Below, in pieces: positions 18,804 to 28,271 of a DNA stretch of 64,000 bases. The stretch covers positions 930,001-994,000 of the forward strand of contig NZ_CP046804.1 of assembly GCF_009763805.1 (NCBI RefSeq), written 5' to 3'. The stretch is from Vibrio cidicii (lineage in GTDB: Bacteria; Pseudomonadota; Gammaproteobacteria; Enterobacterales; Vibrionaceae). The notes under the pieces are model-generated. The model was not told the origin of the DNA. It did no database searches and saw only the letters and a program-made list of their open reading frames with translations. The translations under genes were made by a program, and so were the position numbers. Each line of letters starts with the position of its first letter. The first letter of the stretch is position 1.

Positions 18804-20604
18804 ATGACAGCGCCAAGTTGGGATCTCACTATCGCCTACGCCGATCTAAACGATGAACGTATCGAACAAGATATTGAGCTGATCGAGCAATGCATTAAAT
18901 TGCTCAAAACTCAAGCTTCGCAGAAAGAAGTGGTCAGCGTAATGCAAAACGCCATCGTCACTAAAGAAGCGGCAGGCCGTTTACTTTCAACCATTTATAC
19001 CTTTGCCAACTGTCACACTTCAGTCGATGTGACCCATGCCGAAGCGAAAGCACTGGTAGGCCGTATGGCCAAACTCAGTTCAGAAATGGATCAAGCGTTT
19101 AGTCCGTACGAGTTGGCCCTAATGCACGCCGATGACGATTTCATCGTTGATGTTTTAGAAAGTGATAATCCAGATGTCGCTTCACAGGCGTTCGCGATTG
19201 CGCAGTTGCGTAAGTTGGCGGACCAAAGCTTGAGTGTGGAACAAGAGCAGCTGCTCTCAGCAATGGCAGTGGATGGCCGTGACGGTTGGGGACGTTTATA
19301 CGACAACCTGACAGGAACGCTGAAAGTAAATCTTAAACTGGCAGACGGCCAGGAGCAGACTATTGGCTTTTCTCAAGCCGCGGCGATTTTATACGGCTCG
19401 GACTTCGCGCGTCAGGAGAGCGCGTGGCGCGGCATTCAACAAGCGATGGCGACGCATCGCGAAACCTTTGCCGCGATCTTAAATGCGCTTTCCGGTTGGC
19501 GTTTAACTGAGTATCAAAAACGCTCTCACCAGCGCGACATTCACTTCCTTGAACCCAGCTTGTACAGCAGTCGTATTCAGCCGCAGACGTTGGATACCAT
19601 GATCTCGGTGACCAGACAAAATCGCCACGTCGGGCAAAAAGCAGGCATATTAATGGCGAAGGTGCATGGTCTAAACGAGATGAAGCCGTGGAATCATCTC
19701 GCCGCCATGCCTGCTTTTTCGGGAGAAGCCAAGGTCTATAGTTTTGCAGAAGCGATTGAGGTGATCCGCGCGGCGTTCGCTCAAGTCGACCCTGAGATGG
19801 CAACGTTTGTTGACATGATGGTCGAAAATGGCTGGATTGATGCCGCTCCCGGCGACAACAAACGCTTGGGCGCTTATTGCACCAAACTGGCGGCGACCCG
19901 GACGCCTTTGGTGTTTATGACGTGGGCGGGCAGCCGTTCCGATCTGATGACGTTGGCGCATGAACTCGGCCACGCGTTCCACAATTGGGTGATGCGAGAT
20001 ATGCCCTTGTGTCAGACCCGTTACCCAATGACCTTGGCCGAGACCGCGTCGATTTTTGCTGAAAATATTGTGCAGGACTACTTGATTGCCAAATCGCAAA
20101 GCGACGAAGAGAAGTTGGAAATGCTGTGGGAAGAACTCTCGTCTGCATTGGCGCTGATGATCAACATTCCGGTGCGCTATGAGTTTGAAAAAGCCTTTTA
20201 TCAGCAGCGCTCTGAAGGCGAAACTGTCGGCCGATCAGTTGTGTGCGCTGATGAGCAGCACTTGGCAAGAATGGTATGGCGAAGCGATGTCAGAGCCCGA
20301 TCCTTATTTCTGGGCCAGTAAGTTGCATTTCTCGATTTCTGATATCAGTTTTTACAATTACCCGTATCTGTTTGGTTACTTGTTCTCCAAAGGCATTTAC
20401 GCCCAGCGCAGTGAAAAAGGTGCGCAGTTCTATCAAGACTATGTCTCGCTGCTGCGTGATACGGGCTCAATGATGGCGGAAGCTGTGGTGTTTCAGCATT
20501 TGGCGATGGATTTAACTCAAGACGAGTTCTGGCAGAAGAGTATTGATCTGATCAGCGCCAAAGTGGATGAGTTCGAGCGTTTACTGGCAAAAGTGTCGCA
20601 GTAA
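18804..20604 (+). CDS. pepF: M3-family oligoendopeptidase (PepF-like), frameshifted by one base
   Basis: A zinc metallopeptidase of the M3B clade that cleaves short peptides in the cytoplasm. The HEXXH site is in LAHELGHAFHNW with the downstream acidic TLAETASIFAEN. The start at 18804 follows AAGGAAA. The frame breaks at AAA 20221-20223: removal of one A gives EGELSADQLCALM and a 599-residue protein. The C-terminal part (YFWASKLHFSISDISFYNYPYLFGYLF) is typical of the clade-3 oligoendopeptidases. The error pattern is GAAC to GAAAC. Confidence 0.9.
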
Positions 20605-20633
20605 GATAACTTGATCCAGCTATAACGAAAATG

Positions 20634-20664
20634 GTTAGGGATGTGATAGAGTTCGCTCCCTAAC
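20634..20664 (+). terminator. Stem-loop after pepF
   Basis: GTTAGGGA (20634-20641) pairs with TCCCTAAC (20657-20664) around a 15-base loop, 30 bp past the pepF stop; AT-rich sequence follows. A plausible but not strong terminator. Confidence 0.5.
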
Positions 20665-20834
20665 ATATTGTTATTGTTCAATAAGTAAGCTTTTTGCAAG
20701 TTGCATATAAAAAGAAAGTATGATTTGCCTGTTTTGCACTCATTTTATTGATTCGTCTTCATAAGTGGGATCCTAGCAACATAAATCATCAAAACATTTT
20801 ATTAACATACCGCCGTGCAATTAAGGAGTAACGC

Positions 20835-21864
20835 ATGACGAATTCTCTGTTTCGCCAATCGTTTTTGTTAGACACCCTAGATATGCAGCAGGCCGTTGAT
20901 GAGCAGACAACGACGCTGCCAAGTGGGGTGCAACTTAAGCTGCATCAGCGCGGTGTGTTAGAAGTCATCCCGGCCAGTTACACCGCCAGCAGCAAAAATA
21001 TGATTATTTCGACTGGTATCCACGGTGATGAAACGGCGCCGATGGAGTTGGTTGACAAGATCGTTCGTGACATTGAAACGGGATTTCAAGCGGTCAAAGC
21101 ACGTTGCTTGTTTATCATTGCCCACCCAGAAGCCACCAATGCCCATACGCGATTTCTTGAAGAGAACCTCAATCGCTTGTTTGATGATAAAGATCACCCG
21201 ATGAGCAAAGAGTTGGTGATTGCCGATACGCTGAAAATCTTGGTGAAAGACTTTTTTGCGGATACGGACGAAGAGACGCGTTGGCATCTTGATTTGCACT
21301 GTGCGATCCGCGGTTTCGAAACACTATTCGTTCGCCATCAGCCCGAAAACCCGCCATCCGACGCGCTCCAGAGCGCTGGTGGATTTTGTCAACCACAGCC
21401 ATGTAGAAGCGCTGCTGCTGTCCAATTCGCCATCCAGTACCTTTAGCTGGTTCAGCGCGGAAAACTACTCAGCGCAAGCGTTGACCATGGAACTTGGGCG
21501 AGTGGCGCGCATCGGTGACAACGACCTCAGTCGCTTTACCGCACTCGATATTACCCTGCGCGATCTGGTTGCTGATATGAAGCCTGAACATTTGCCAAAA
21601 CCAGCAGTCACTTACCGCGTCAGCCGCACGATTGTGCGTTTGCATGAAGATTTTGCCTTTCGATTTGATGACGATGTGGAAAACTTCACTTCGTTTATGC
21701 ACGGCGAAGTGTTTGGTCATGATGGTGACAAGCCACTGATGGCGAAAAATGACAATGAAGCCATTGTCTTCCCTAACCGCAAAGTGGCGATTGGACAACG
21801 TGCAGCGCTGATGGTGTGTGAAGTGAAAACACGCTTTGAAGATGGGCAGCTGGTCTACGATTAA
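20835..21864 (+). CDS. astE: Succinylglutamate desuccinylase, frameshifted by one base
   Basis: Last enzyme of the arginine succinyltransferase (AST) pathway, giving glutamate and succinate. Zinc-carboxypeptidase-like signatures: STGIHGDETAP, the NLNR(L)F segment and LDLHCAIRG. The start follows AAGGAG. The frame breaks at TTT 21314-21316; removing one T gives AIRGSKHYSFAISPKT and a 342-residue protein, normal for AstE. The remaining ast genes are not here. The change is GTTC to GTTTC. Confidence 0.93.
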
Positions 21865-21898
21865 TCCGCTCGCCATACACGCAGAAGGTTTATTTTTG

Positions 21899-21926
21899 AA
21901 AGGCTTAACGTTACAGTTAGGCCTTT
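21899..21926 (+). terminator. Intrinsic terminator after astE
   Basis: AAAGGCTTAAC pairs with GTTAGGCCTTT (one G-T wobble) followed by an AT-rich run, 35 bp past the astE stop and before btuC. Confidence 0.75.
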
Positions 21927-21957
21927 ATTATTTTGCGCCGCCTTTGGCCTGATTATC

Positions 21958-22953
21958 ATGGAATTTCACCAGCTTATTGACCACAAACAGCAGCGCTGGC
22001 AAAAAACGCTTATCTTGGTTGCCTTGCTTCTGCTTCTCCTTTCGGCCATCTATCTGATGGTGGGTGAAGTTTTCCTCTCGCCATTCACTTCACTTTCCAG
22101 TTTCGAGCTAAAACTGCTGGTGGATTTACGCCTGCCAAGACTCATAGCGGCGCTGGTAATTGGTGCAGCGCTGGCGGTTAGTGGCGCGACCTTACAAGTG
22201 CTGCTGGGCAATGTGCTGGCCGAGCCCGGCGTACTGGGCATTTCGGGCGGGGCCAGTTTGGCGATGGTGATCGCGATGTTTTTTCTTCCCACGATGCCAA
22301 CGCCAAGCGTGTTCATGATTTCAGCCATTTTAGGCGCGCTGGTTTTTACCTTGCTGCTGGTCGGCATGGCGAGGGCGATGCTTCTTTCTACCTCGAGAAT
22401 GTTGTTGGTTGGGGTGGCGCTTGGCATTCTCTCTGGCGCAGCCGTTACGTGGGCGTTCTACTTCAGCGATGACTTGAGCCTGAGACAACTGATGTACTGG
22501 TTGATGGGCAGTATTGGCGGTGCCAGTTGGCATCATCATCTGGTGACTTTAGTGCTTTTGCCTGTGCTGCTCTGGCTCTGTTTACAGGGCAAAGTGCTCG
22601 ATAAACTGATGCTGGGCGAAACGCACGCTGCGCAGCTTGGACTGGATGTGCACAAAATCCGTTGGCAACTGATTCTGGCGGTGTCGGTATTGATCGGCTG
22701 CGCCGTGGCGCTTGGAGGCATCATCAGTTTTGTTGGCCTGGTGGTGCCGCACCTTTTGCGTTTGGCATTTGGTAGTGAAAACCGCTTCTTGCTGCCGTTA
22801 TCCGCCTTGGCTGGGGCGGCTTTGCTGGTTTTCTCAGACATTGGAGCGCGCACTTTGCTTGATTCGGCCGAGCTGCCGCTGGGCGTGCTGACCACCACCA
22901 TTGGCGCTCCGGTTTTTATCTGGATGCTGTTAAGGAGCCAAGATGCAAGTTAA
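21958..22953 (+). CDS. btuC: Vitamin B12 ABC transporter permease
   Basis: A 331-residue FecCD-family permease of the BtuCDF importer, with about ten helices. Recognisable blocks: [37 protein letters not shown] and the cytoplasmic-loop region [18 protein letters not shown]. It overlaps btuD by 11 bp. Proximity to the cobTSUC genes puts B12 uptake and nucleotide-loop assembly within 8 kb. Confidence 0.94.
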   Translation: MEFHQLIDHKQQRWQKTLILVALLLLLLSAIYLMVGEVFLSPFTSLSSFELKLLVDLRLPRLIAALVIGAALAVSGATLQVLLGNVLAEPGVLGISGGASLAMVIAMFFLPTMPTPSVFMISAILGALVFTLLLVGMARAMLLSTSRMLLVGVALGILSGAAVTWAFYFSDDLSLRQLMYWLMGSIGGASWHHHLVTLVLLPVLLWLCLQGKVLDKLMLGETHAAQLGLDVHKIRWQLILAVSVLIGCAVALGGIISFVGLVVPHLLRLAFGSENRFLLPLSALAGAALLVFSDIGARTLLDSAELPLGVLTTTIGAPVFIWMLLRSQDAS

Positions 22954-23707
22954 CCACATCGGCGTCGGTCATCGGCTTCTCCCGCTCTCGTTTCAATGCC
23001 AAACGGGGGAAAAAGTCTATCTGGTTGGGCCAAACGGCTCAGGCAAGAGCACCTTACTTTCTGCGTTATCTGGCGTTTTGAGTCGGCGTGATGGCGGTCA
23101 AGGCGAAGTGCAGCTGGATACGGTGAGTTTGCTGACGCTGCCGCTGACCGAGCAGGCGCGCTTTCGCGCCTATTTATCCCAGCAGGCCAAACCAGCGTTT
23201 CATATCGATGTCTATCAAATGTTGGCGCTCTCTTTACCCGCTGGGTGCAAACCCAGTGATAGCCATGTCAAGCAAGCTGTTGCGCAGCTCTGCGAATTAT
23301 TGCAGCTTGAGGATAAACTGCATCGCCGCGTGCAGACGTTGTCGGGCGGCGAGTGGCAACGCGTGCGTTTGGCCGCTGTTTGTCTGCAAGTCTGGCGTGA
23401 TCTCAACCCTTTTTCGCAGCTTTTGCTGCTGGATGAGCCAGCCGCGCCGCTGGATGTGGCGCAAGAGAAATGGCTCTATCAACTGATCGATGTCATCGCA
23501 GCGCAGGGCATTACGGTGGTGGTTGCCAATCACGATCTCAATCGAGTCTGCCAGCATGCCGATAAAGTCCTGCTACTCAATCAGGGTGTGATGGAGGCCT
23601 ATGGTACGCCAGAGCAGGTGATGACGGTTGAGCATCTGCAAAAGGTGTTTCGCACCTCAGTGAAGAAAGTGATGGTGGACGATAACCCCTATCTGATTTT
23701 TACCTGA
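22943..23707 (+). CDS. btuD: Vitamin B12 ABC transporter ATP-binding protein
   Basis: A 254-residue ATPase of the B12 importer. Walker [10 protein letters not shown], signature [12 protein letters not shown], Walker [13 protein letters not shown] and the switch histidine in VVANHDLNR are all present. It starts inside btuC. Its last codons and stop lie in the first unit of a 3 x 21 bp tandem repeat. Confidence 0.95.
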   Translation: MQVNHIGVGHRLLPLSFQCQTGEKVYLVGPNGSGKSTLLSALSGVLSRRDGGQGEVQLDTVSLLTLPLTEQARFRAYLSQQAKPAFHIDVYQMLALSLPAGCKPSDSHVKQAVAQLCELLQLEDKLHRRVQTLSGGEWQRVRLAAVCLQVWRDLNPFSQLLLLDEPAAPLDVAQEKWLYQLIDVIAAQGITVVVANHDLNRVCQHADKVLLLNQGVMEAYGTPEQVMTVEHLQKVFRTSVKKVMVDDNPYLIFT

Positions 23708-23752
23708 GCCTATTTGTTTTTCACCTGAGCCTATCTGTTTTTCACCTGAGCA
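23690..23752. repeat. Three tandem 21-bp repeats across the btuD stop codon
   Basis: Units at 23690-23710, 23711-23731 and 23732-23752 share TAT(C/T)TG(A/T)TTTT(T/C)ACCTGAGC(C/A), differing at only a few positions. Unit 1 encodes the end of BtuD (YLIFT and TGA); units 2 and 3 are noncoding copies. This looks like a recent slippage duplication. Confidence 0.9.
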
Positions 23753-23763
23753 TAGAGACGAAA

Positions 23764-23785
23764 AACCCGCGACCATGCGCGGGTT
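23764..23785. terminator. Intrinsic terminator between btuD and the MazG-like gene
   Basis: AACCCGCG (23764-23771) pairs with CGCGGGTT (23778-23785) around a six-base loop; the A-run on the left gives a T-run for the minus-strand gene. It separates convergent genes. Confidence 0.8.
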
Positions 23786-23809
23786 AGTTGAGCAAAAACT
23801 AAGCGGTGA

Positions 23810-24397
23810 TTAGGCTGTCAGCGCACTGAGATCCGCAGGTCGGTAGTAAACCGATTTCAGCACTTTACCTTGGCGAATGGTTTTGCCTTCGCTGACAAAA
23901 TCTTCGGCACACTTGGCAATCAAGTAATCGCCTTTTTGCACCGCCATCAGCTTCACGCCTTGTTCAGCGTAGAACTTTTCGGTGTCAGCGTATTCTTGCT
24001 CGTTGCGGCACACTTTGCTCATGTTGCTTGAATGCACTTCATCCCAGCAAGGAATGAAATCGATGCCACGGTTTTTTGCCACGTTAAGCAGCAGATCAAT
24101 CAGGTAGCTGATGGCGAGATTGTCTTCAACCTTCGCTTGACCAAGATGCACCAGTCTGCCCATTAACACATACACCGAATCGACGATGGCATCAGCCTGT
24201 TCTGTTTTGTTATCTGCTTCGGCGAGCTCTGTCATCTCTTCGATGATCAAAGAGGTATGCAGAGTGTCCGCTTTGTCGTCGAGGCTTTCAGGCGAAGCGA
24301 CTGGCAAATCGAAGGTGCTGCGAAACTCGCTGATGTCGCGGTACAGGTGGTCAAAAATCTCTTGGGTCAGTTGAGACAAATACATGTGCTTTTCCAT
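23810..24397 (-). CDS. MazG-like NTP pyrophosphohydrolase-family protein
   Basis: A 195-residue, mostly helical protein. The N-terminal half has the acidic metal-binding pattern of all-alpha NTP pyrophosphatases: LIIEEMTELAEADN followed by QADAIVDSVYVLMG (EExxE and D..D). The C-terminal half (YLIDLLLNVAKNRGIDFIPCWDEVH) resembles the phosphoribosyl-ATP-pyrophosphohydrolase-like proteins of vibrios. The substrate is not known. A second ATG four codons in (24385) has GGAAA in front and may be the real start. Confidence 0.72.
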   Translation of the reverse strand: MEKHMYLSQLTQEIFDHLYRDISEFRSTFDLPVASPESLDDKADTLHTSLIIEEMTELAEADNKTEQADAIVDSVYVLMGRLVHLGQAKVEDNLAISYLIDLLLNVAKNRGIDFIPCWDEVHSSNMSKVCRNEQEYADTEKFYAEQGVKLMAVQKGDYLIAKCAEDFVSEGKTIRQGKVLKSVYYRPADLSALTA

Positions 24398-24487
24398 TGG
24401 TTTTTACTAAGCGCGAATGATACCAGAGCGAACCGGCAAGCTCTACCCTGAGCTCAGGTTACCGTGGGTTTCATCTGCGTATTGGTA

Positions 24488-24572
24488 AAACCATCAACTT
24501 AGTTAAACCATATGCTTAGTTAAACTGTCTGCTTAATTAAAGCATCTGCTTAATGAAAGCCATCGCTTACGA
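24488..24572. repeat. Degenerate 17-bp tandem array, about five copies
   Basis: Consecutive 17-mers at 24488, 24505, 24522, 24539 and 24556 follow the pattern AAA(C/G)(C/T)(A/G)T(C/A)(T/A)(G/A)CTTA(G/A)T(T/G). The last copy overlaps the 3' end (stop codon region) of the DUF1415 gene. The copies are diverged, so this is an older expansion than the btuD repeat. Confidence 0.75.
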
Positions 24573-25131
24573 AAAGAGATACGGAAACAGTTGTTTACGC
24601 TGCTCTGGCGTTAACGCTGAAACGCGCGCGATATTGGTGTCCGGAATCGCTTCTGGATTGGGATAGTGGCGCAGCACTTTCTCCATGCTCTCTTCACGGA
24701 TCAGATGAAAAATCGGGTAAGGAGAGCGATTGGTGAGGTTTTCGTCATCTTCCGGCTGCGCGCCGCCGAAACAGTAATCGGGATGGAAGGTCGCCACTTG
24801 AAAAATCCCTTCCCAGTCTTGCTGTTTGATCAGCGCCTCCACCCAATCAATGAAAAAGTTGTAGTCCCAGAAATCTTCCAGCATGTTGGGCACCACCACC
24901 AGCGTGGTCTCCAACTCGCTCGGTTTCGCTTTGATCCAATTCGAGCAACTGAGTGAGAATGTCTTGCAGCAGCGTTTCTTCGCTGTCGGCGTCACTGACG
25001 TGAATTTTGATCTGTTTATTGCGTTGCGGTTTGGCAGCGAAAGGGCAAAGATTGAGGCCAATCACCACATCATCCAACCATTGGTTCACTTGCTGTTTGA
25101 TTTCTTGAGTTGAGCGCTGTGTCATTGTCAT
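24567..25131 (-). CDS. DUF1415 family protein, frameshifted by one base
   Basis: A 187-residue conserved gammaproteobacterial protein of unknown function. N-terminus: QVNQWLDDVVIGLNLCPFAAKP; C-terminal half: ELETTLVVVPNMLEDFWDYNFF and the histidine/proline-rich FHPDYCFGG..NRSPYPIFHLIRE. The frame breaks at TTT 24924-24926 (coding strand GCGAAACCG); removing one A gives LDQSEPSELETT and restores the full length. The change is GAAC to GAAAC. Confidence 0.82.
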
Positions 25132-25182
25132 TATTGCTTTGGAAAAATGGGCGCCAAGTATAGCGATACCTGGCGCGAAAAC

Positions 25183-26394
25183 CTACTTTTCTGATAGCGC
25201 TACTTTATCCTCTAGCATGGCGTACTTGGGTTTGCGCAGTTTCACGATCACGGCAATCAGCAATGCATACAGTACCAGCGCGCCGTAAGTCACGCCCGGC
25301 CATTGCCAGTGTTGCCAGCAATAGAGTAGGAGAAATCCGCCCAGACTGCCGCCGACGTAGTAGTGCACCAGATACATCGCGGTAGCGGTTGCTTTGGCTT
25401 TGTGCGCTTTTTGTCCAACCCAACCATAGGCCAAGGTGTGGGTAAAAAAGGCACCAAAAGAGATCAGCACCAAACCGAGCAACATGGCAAACAGGTGCTC
25501 AATTGAGGCAATCAACATCCCGCTCAAACTGATGGTCGCGCCAGTTAACATCCCCGTTACCGGGTGAAAGTGCTGGTTCCATTTACCCGTGTATTTTGAA
25601 CTCACCGTGCCGCCGAGATAACAAAGGAAGATCAACGAGGCAAGACCGACGGGCAGATTATGCGGCTCGGAAACCAAGCGGAAGCCCATCACCGAGTAGA
25701 GATTGACGAACAAAGCAAAGTTGAGACCGCCAATCAACATCGCCAACCATACTCGAGTGTGACGTAAATGCTGAACGATGGTTTGGTTGTGCTGCCACAA
25801 GGTGTGCTTGCTGGCAGTGAAGTTTTTTTGCGCTGGAAGCAGTAAGCCAACGGCGAACACACCAAGCAAAGTAAACGCCAGCATCACTTGAATGGCGGTG
25901 GTGGTGCCAAACCAATCCGACATCAAACCGCCGCTGATCCGGCCGCTGATGCCACCCAGCGAATTCGCCGCAATGTAGCCGCCAATGGCATGGCCAAAAG
26001 CGCTTGGGCTGAGTTCTTCTGCCATGTACGCCACCGCCACGGCGGCAAACGCTGCGAGAGCAACACCCAGTAAGGCGCGGCAGGCCACGACAAACAGAAA
26101 AGAGTCACTAAAGAGTAGCGCGGCGCTGCACAGTGGAATAGCAAACAGGCCAGAGAGCATGACGCGGCGGCGACCAATTTTTTCGGACAATACGGCCATC
26201 GGTACAAGGCTAAATGAGAGGCCGAGTGTGGTGGCTGCAAAAATCCAGTTAACCTGCGTTTCTGAAACGGCGTATTCGAGTGCCAGCTTTGGCAGCATGG
26301 GTTGGAAAAGATACAGATTGCAGAACACCAAAAAAGAGCCCAGTGCGAGTGCAAAGGTAATATGTCGATACTGTTTACTGCCGAGGTCGTACAT
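25183..26394 (-). CDS. Major facilitator superfamily transporter (YnfM/arabinose-efflux type)
   Basis: About 403 residues with twelve predicted membrane helices; the loop 2-3 motif SEKIGRRRVMLSG is the MFS signature. Similar proteins (E. coli YnfM) are inner-membrane drug or metabolite exporters; the substrate is unknown here. It is divergent from a LysR regulator about 100 bp away, the usual arrangement for a locally regulated efflux gene. Starts at 26394 and 26406 are both possible; neither has a strong ribosome site. Confidence 0.85.
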   Translation of the reverse strand: MYDLGSKQYRHITFALALGSFLVFCNLYLFQPMLPKLALEYAVSETQVNWIFAATTLGLSFSLVPMAVLSEKIGRRRVMLSGLFAIPLCSAALLFSDSFLFVVACRALLGVALAAFAAVAVAYMAEELSPSAFGHAIGGYIAANSLGGISGRISGGLMSDWFGTTTAIQVMLAFTLLGVFAVGLLLPAQKNFTASKHTLWQHNQTIVQHLRHTRVWLAMLIGGLNFALFVNLYSVMGFRLVSEPHNLPVGLASLIFLCYLGGTVSSKYTGKWNQHFHPVTGMLTGATISLSGMLIASIEHLFAMLLGLVLISFGAFFTHTLAYGWVGQKAHKAKATATAMYLVHYYVGGSLGGFLLLYCWQHWQWPGVTYGALVLYALLIAVIVKLRKPKYAMLEDKVALSEK

Positions 26395-26462
26395 CTCTAA
26401 TCTCATCCGCCTGTCGATTTGTGAGCACAGTATCAGTCGTCTTATGATAAACAAAATATATT

Positions 26463-26487
26463 AAAAATATGATAACGATATATTTTT
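26463..26487. promoter_or_regulatory. Candidate LysR-type operator
   Basis: AAAAATAT (26463-26470) and ATATTTTT (26480-26487) are inverted arms with a 9-bp spacer, just upstream of the lysR start and in the divergent intergenic space; LysR-type proteins typically bind AT-rich dyads with a T-N11-A core. The region is AT-rich, so chance symmetry is possible. Confidence 0.4.
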
Positions 26488-26494
26488 GATCTTC

Positions 26495-27364
26495 ATGGAA
26501 TCGAAACAACTCAAACAATTCGTCGCGGTGGCAGAACATCGCAATTTCACGCGGGCTGCTGAAGCGTTGCACATTGCCCAGCCAGCGCTAAGTGTATCCA
26601 TTAAACGCTTAGAGCAAAGTTTGGGCGTGACGCTGTTTAAGCGAGATGACAAACAGATTGCGCTGACCACAGAAGGGCAAACGCTCTATCAGCACGCCAA
26701 ACGGGTTGTGCAGCAGCTGCATGACGCCGAACTCGCCATTAACGAGCTGAAGGGATTGGAAAAAGGGGAAGTGCGTCTTGGCGCGCCCAGCATGATGGGC
26801 AGCTATTTTTTTCCGGAGATTTTGATGGCGTTCAAAAGCCATTATCCCAATCTCAAACTGACCTTGATAGAAGCGGGCACGCAGTCGATTCGACGTATGT
26901 TGCTTGAAGGTGAACTCGATATTGGCGTGATCACTGAAAACGATCTGCCGGAGGATTTGGAAACCGATCACCTCTTTTCCAGCCAGATGATGGCGGTGGT
27001 TGGTAGCGAGCATCCCCTAGCGGAGCGCACATCGTTAAGCTTTGCGGAGTTTTTCCGCCACGAGTTGGTGATGTTTAAATCGGGCTATTTCCATCGAGAT
27101 TTCCTCGACCATTTCAGCGCCCAGCATGGGATCGAAATGCAGTATTCGTTTGAAACCAACTTGCTGCCGCTGATCTTAAAAATCGTCAAACGGGAGTTTG
27201 CCATCACGGCGCTGCTGCAACTGGTTACTGAACACGAAAGTGGCATCAAAGGGGTGCCGTTTGACCCGCCAGTGACGCTCAACTTGGCGCTCGCTTGGCG
27301 TCGCGGCGGCTATTTGTCGGTGGCGGATCGCACTTTTATCGAATTTATCAAGCAGTACGTTTAG
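26495..27364 (+). CDS. LysR-family transcriptional regulator
   Basis: A 289-residue regulator with an N-terminal helix-turn-helix (MESKQLKQFVAVAEHRNFTRAAEALHIAQPALS, KRLEQSLGVTLFKR) and a periplasmic-binding-protein-like effector domain. The ATG at 26495 matches family N-termini; a TTG three codons upstream is unlikely. It is divergent from an MFS exporter and overlaps the convergent glutaredoxin-like gene by 4 bp. Confidence 0.9.
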   Translation: MESKQLKQFVAVAEHRNFTRAAEALHIAQPALSVSIKRLEQSLGVTLFKRDDKQIALTTEGQTLYQHAKRVVQQLHDAELAINELKGLEKGEVRLGAPSMMGSYFFPEILMAFKSHYPNLKLTLIEAGTQSIRRMLLEGELDIGVITENDLPEDLETDHLFSSQMMAVVGSEHPLAERTSLSFAEFFRHELVMFKSGYFHRDFLDHFSAQHGIEMQYSFETNLLPLILKIVKREFAITALLQLVTEHESGIKGVPFDPPVTLNLALAWRRGGYLSVADRTFIEFIKQYV

Positions 27365-27588
27365 CTTTTATACATGCGCTCAAAGTTGCTTGGGTTCCAG
27401 CCAATCATTAGCCGATCGCCGATTTTCAGCACCGGAACCGAGCGCGCACCAATCGCGTCGAGCTCTTTTCTGCCGCGCTGCATTTTGGCATTACACAAAC
27501 GGTACTGGATGCCTTTGCTATCGAGATAGCGCTGTGCGTCTTTACAGTGAGGGCACTTGTCTTTGATGTAGAGGACAACTCGTTTCAT
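27361..27588 (-). CDS. Glutaredoxin-like protein
   Basis: A 75-residue protein with the thioredoxin fold and a CPHC active site (YIKDKCPHCKDAQRYLD) and the cis-proline loop ARSVPVLKIGD. Short single-domain glutaredoxins of this type reduce disulfides or act as GrxC/NrdH-like electron donors. The partner is unknown. It is convergent with lysR. Confidence 0.8.
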   Translation of the reverse strand: MKRVVLYIKDKCPHCKDAQRYLDSKGIQYRLCNAKMQRGRKELDAIGARSVPVLKIGDRLMIGWNPSNFERMYKS

Positions 27589-27725
27589 GTTTTGCTACCG
27601 ATGCATGGAAAAAGGGGCGCAAGTGTAGCCAATTAATCGCGACGGGAAAAGAGCCAACGAGAAATGCGATGAATCAAGGCGTCGAGTCGGGTAAACTAGC
27701 GCGCTTTGTTTAGCGCTACGTTTCA

Positions 27726-28271
27726 GTGGCAAGAGAAACCAAGGGTAGAGCAATCTTGCATCCGTCACTTCGTTATATTCAGGGATATCCCGCCCACATT
27801 GTTGAGCCAGTGAGCAAACTTATCGACACGGGCCGCTTAATCGGCTGGTTTGATCAGCGTTACCCAACGCGTCACGATATTCGCAGTGAAAAAGCGCTGT
27901 TTGATTATGCGATGGCGATAAAAAACCAGTTTATGAAGAAAACCGGACCGATCAGCAAGGTGGTTTACGACGCTAAGATCCATCTGATCAACAATGCGCT
28001 CGGGCTACACAGTGTGATTTCGCGTAACCACGGCGGCAAGCTAAAGTCGAAAAATGAGATCCGCATTGCCAGTGTTTTTAAAGACGCGCCCGAGCCGTTA
28101 CTGCGTATGTTGGTGGTGCATGAGTTGGCCCACATCAAAGAGAAAGAACACGATAAGGCGTTCTACGCGCTCTGTTGCCACATGGAACCGGACTATCATC
28201 AACTGGAGCTCGATGCTCGTCTCTTTATGATTTATCTCGATCTCAAAGCTCAGGAAAAAAAACAGTCATGA
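27726..28271 (+). CDS. YgjP-like (SprT/WLM-type) metal-dependent hydrolase
   Basis: A 181-residue protein with the metallopeptidase-like site VVHELAHIKEKEHDKAFY, as in the YgjP family. E. coli YgjP has been reported as a nucleotide (UTP) phosphohydrolase despite the peptidase-like motif, so the reaction is uncertain. A GTG start at 27726 is used. The stop overlaps the rlmF start (ATGA), indicating an operon. Confidence 0.78.
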   Translation: MARETKGRAILHPSLRYIQGYPAHIVEPVSKLIDTGRLIGWFDQRYPTRHDIRSEKALFDYAMAIKNQFMKKTGPISKVVYDAKIHLINNALGLHSVISRNHGGKLKSKNEIRIASVFKDAPEPLLRMLVVHELAHIKEKEHDKAFYALCCHMEPDYHQLELDARLFMIYLDLKAQEKKQS

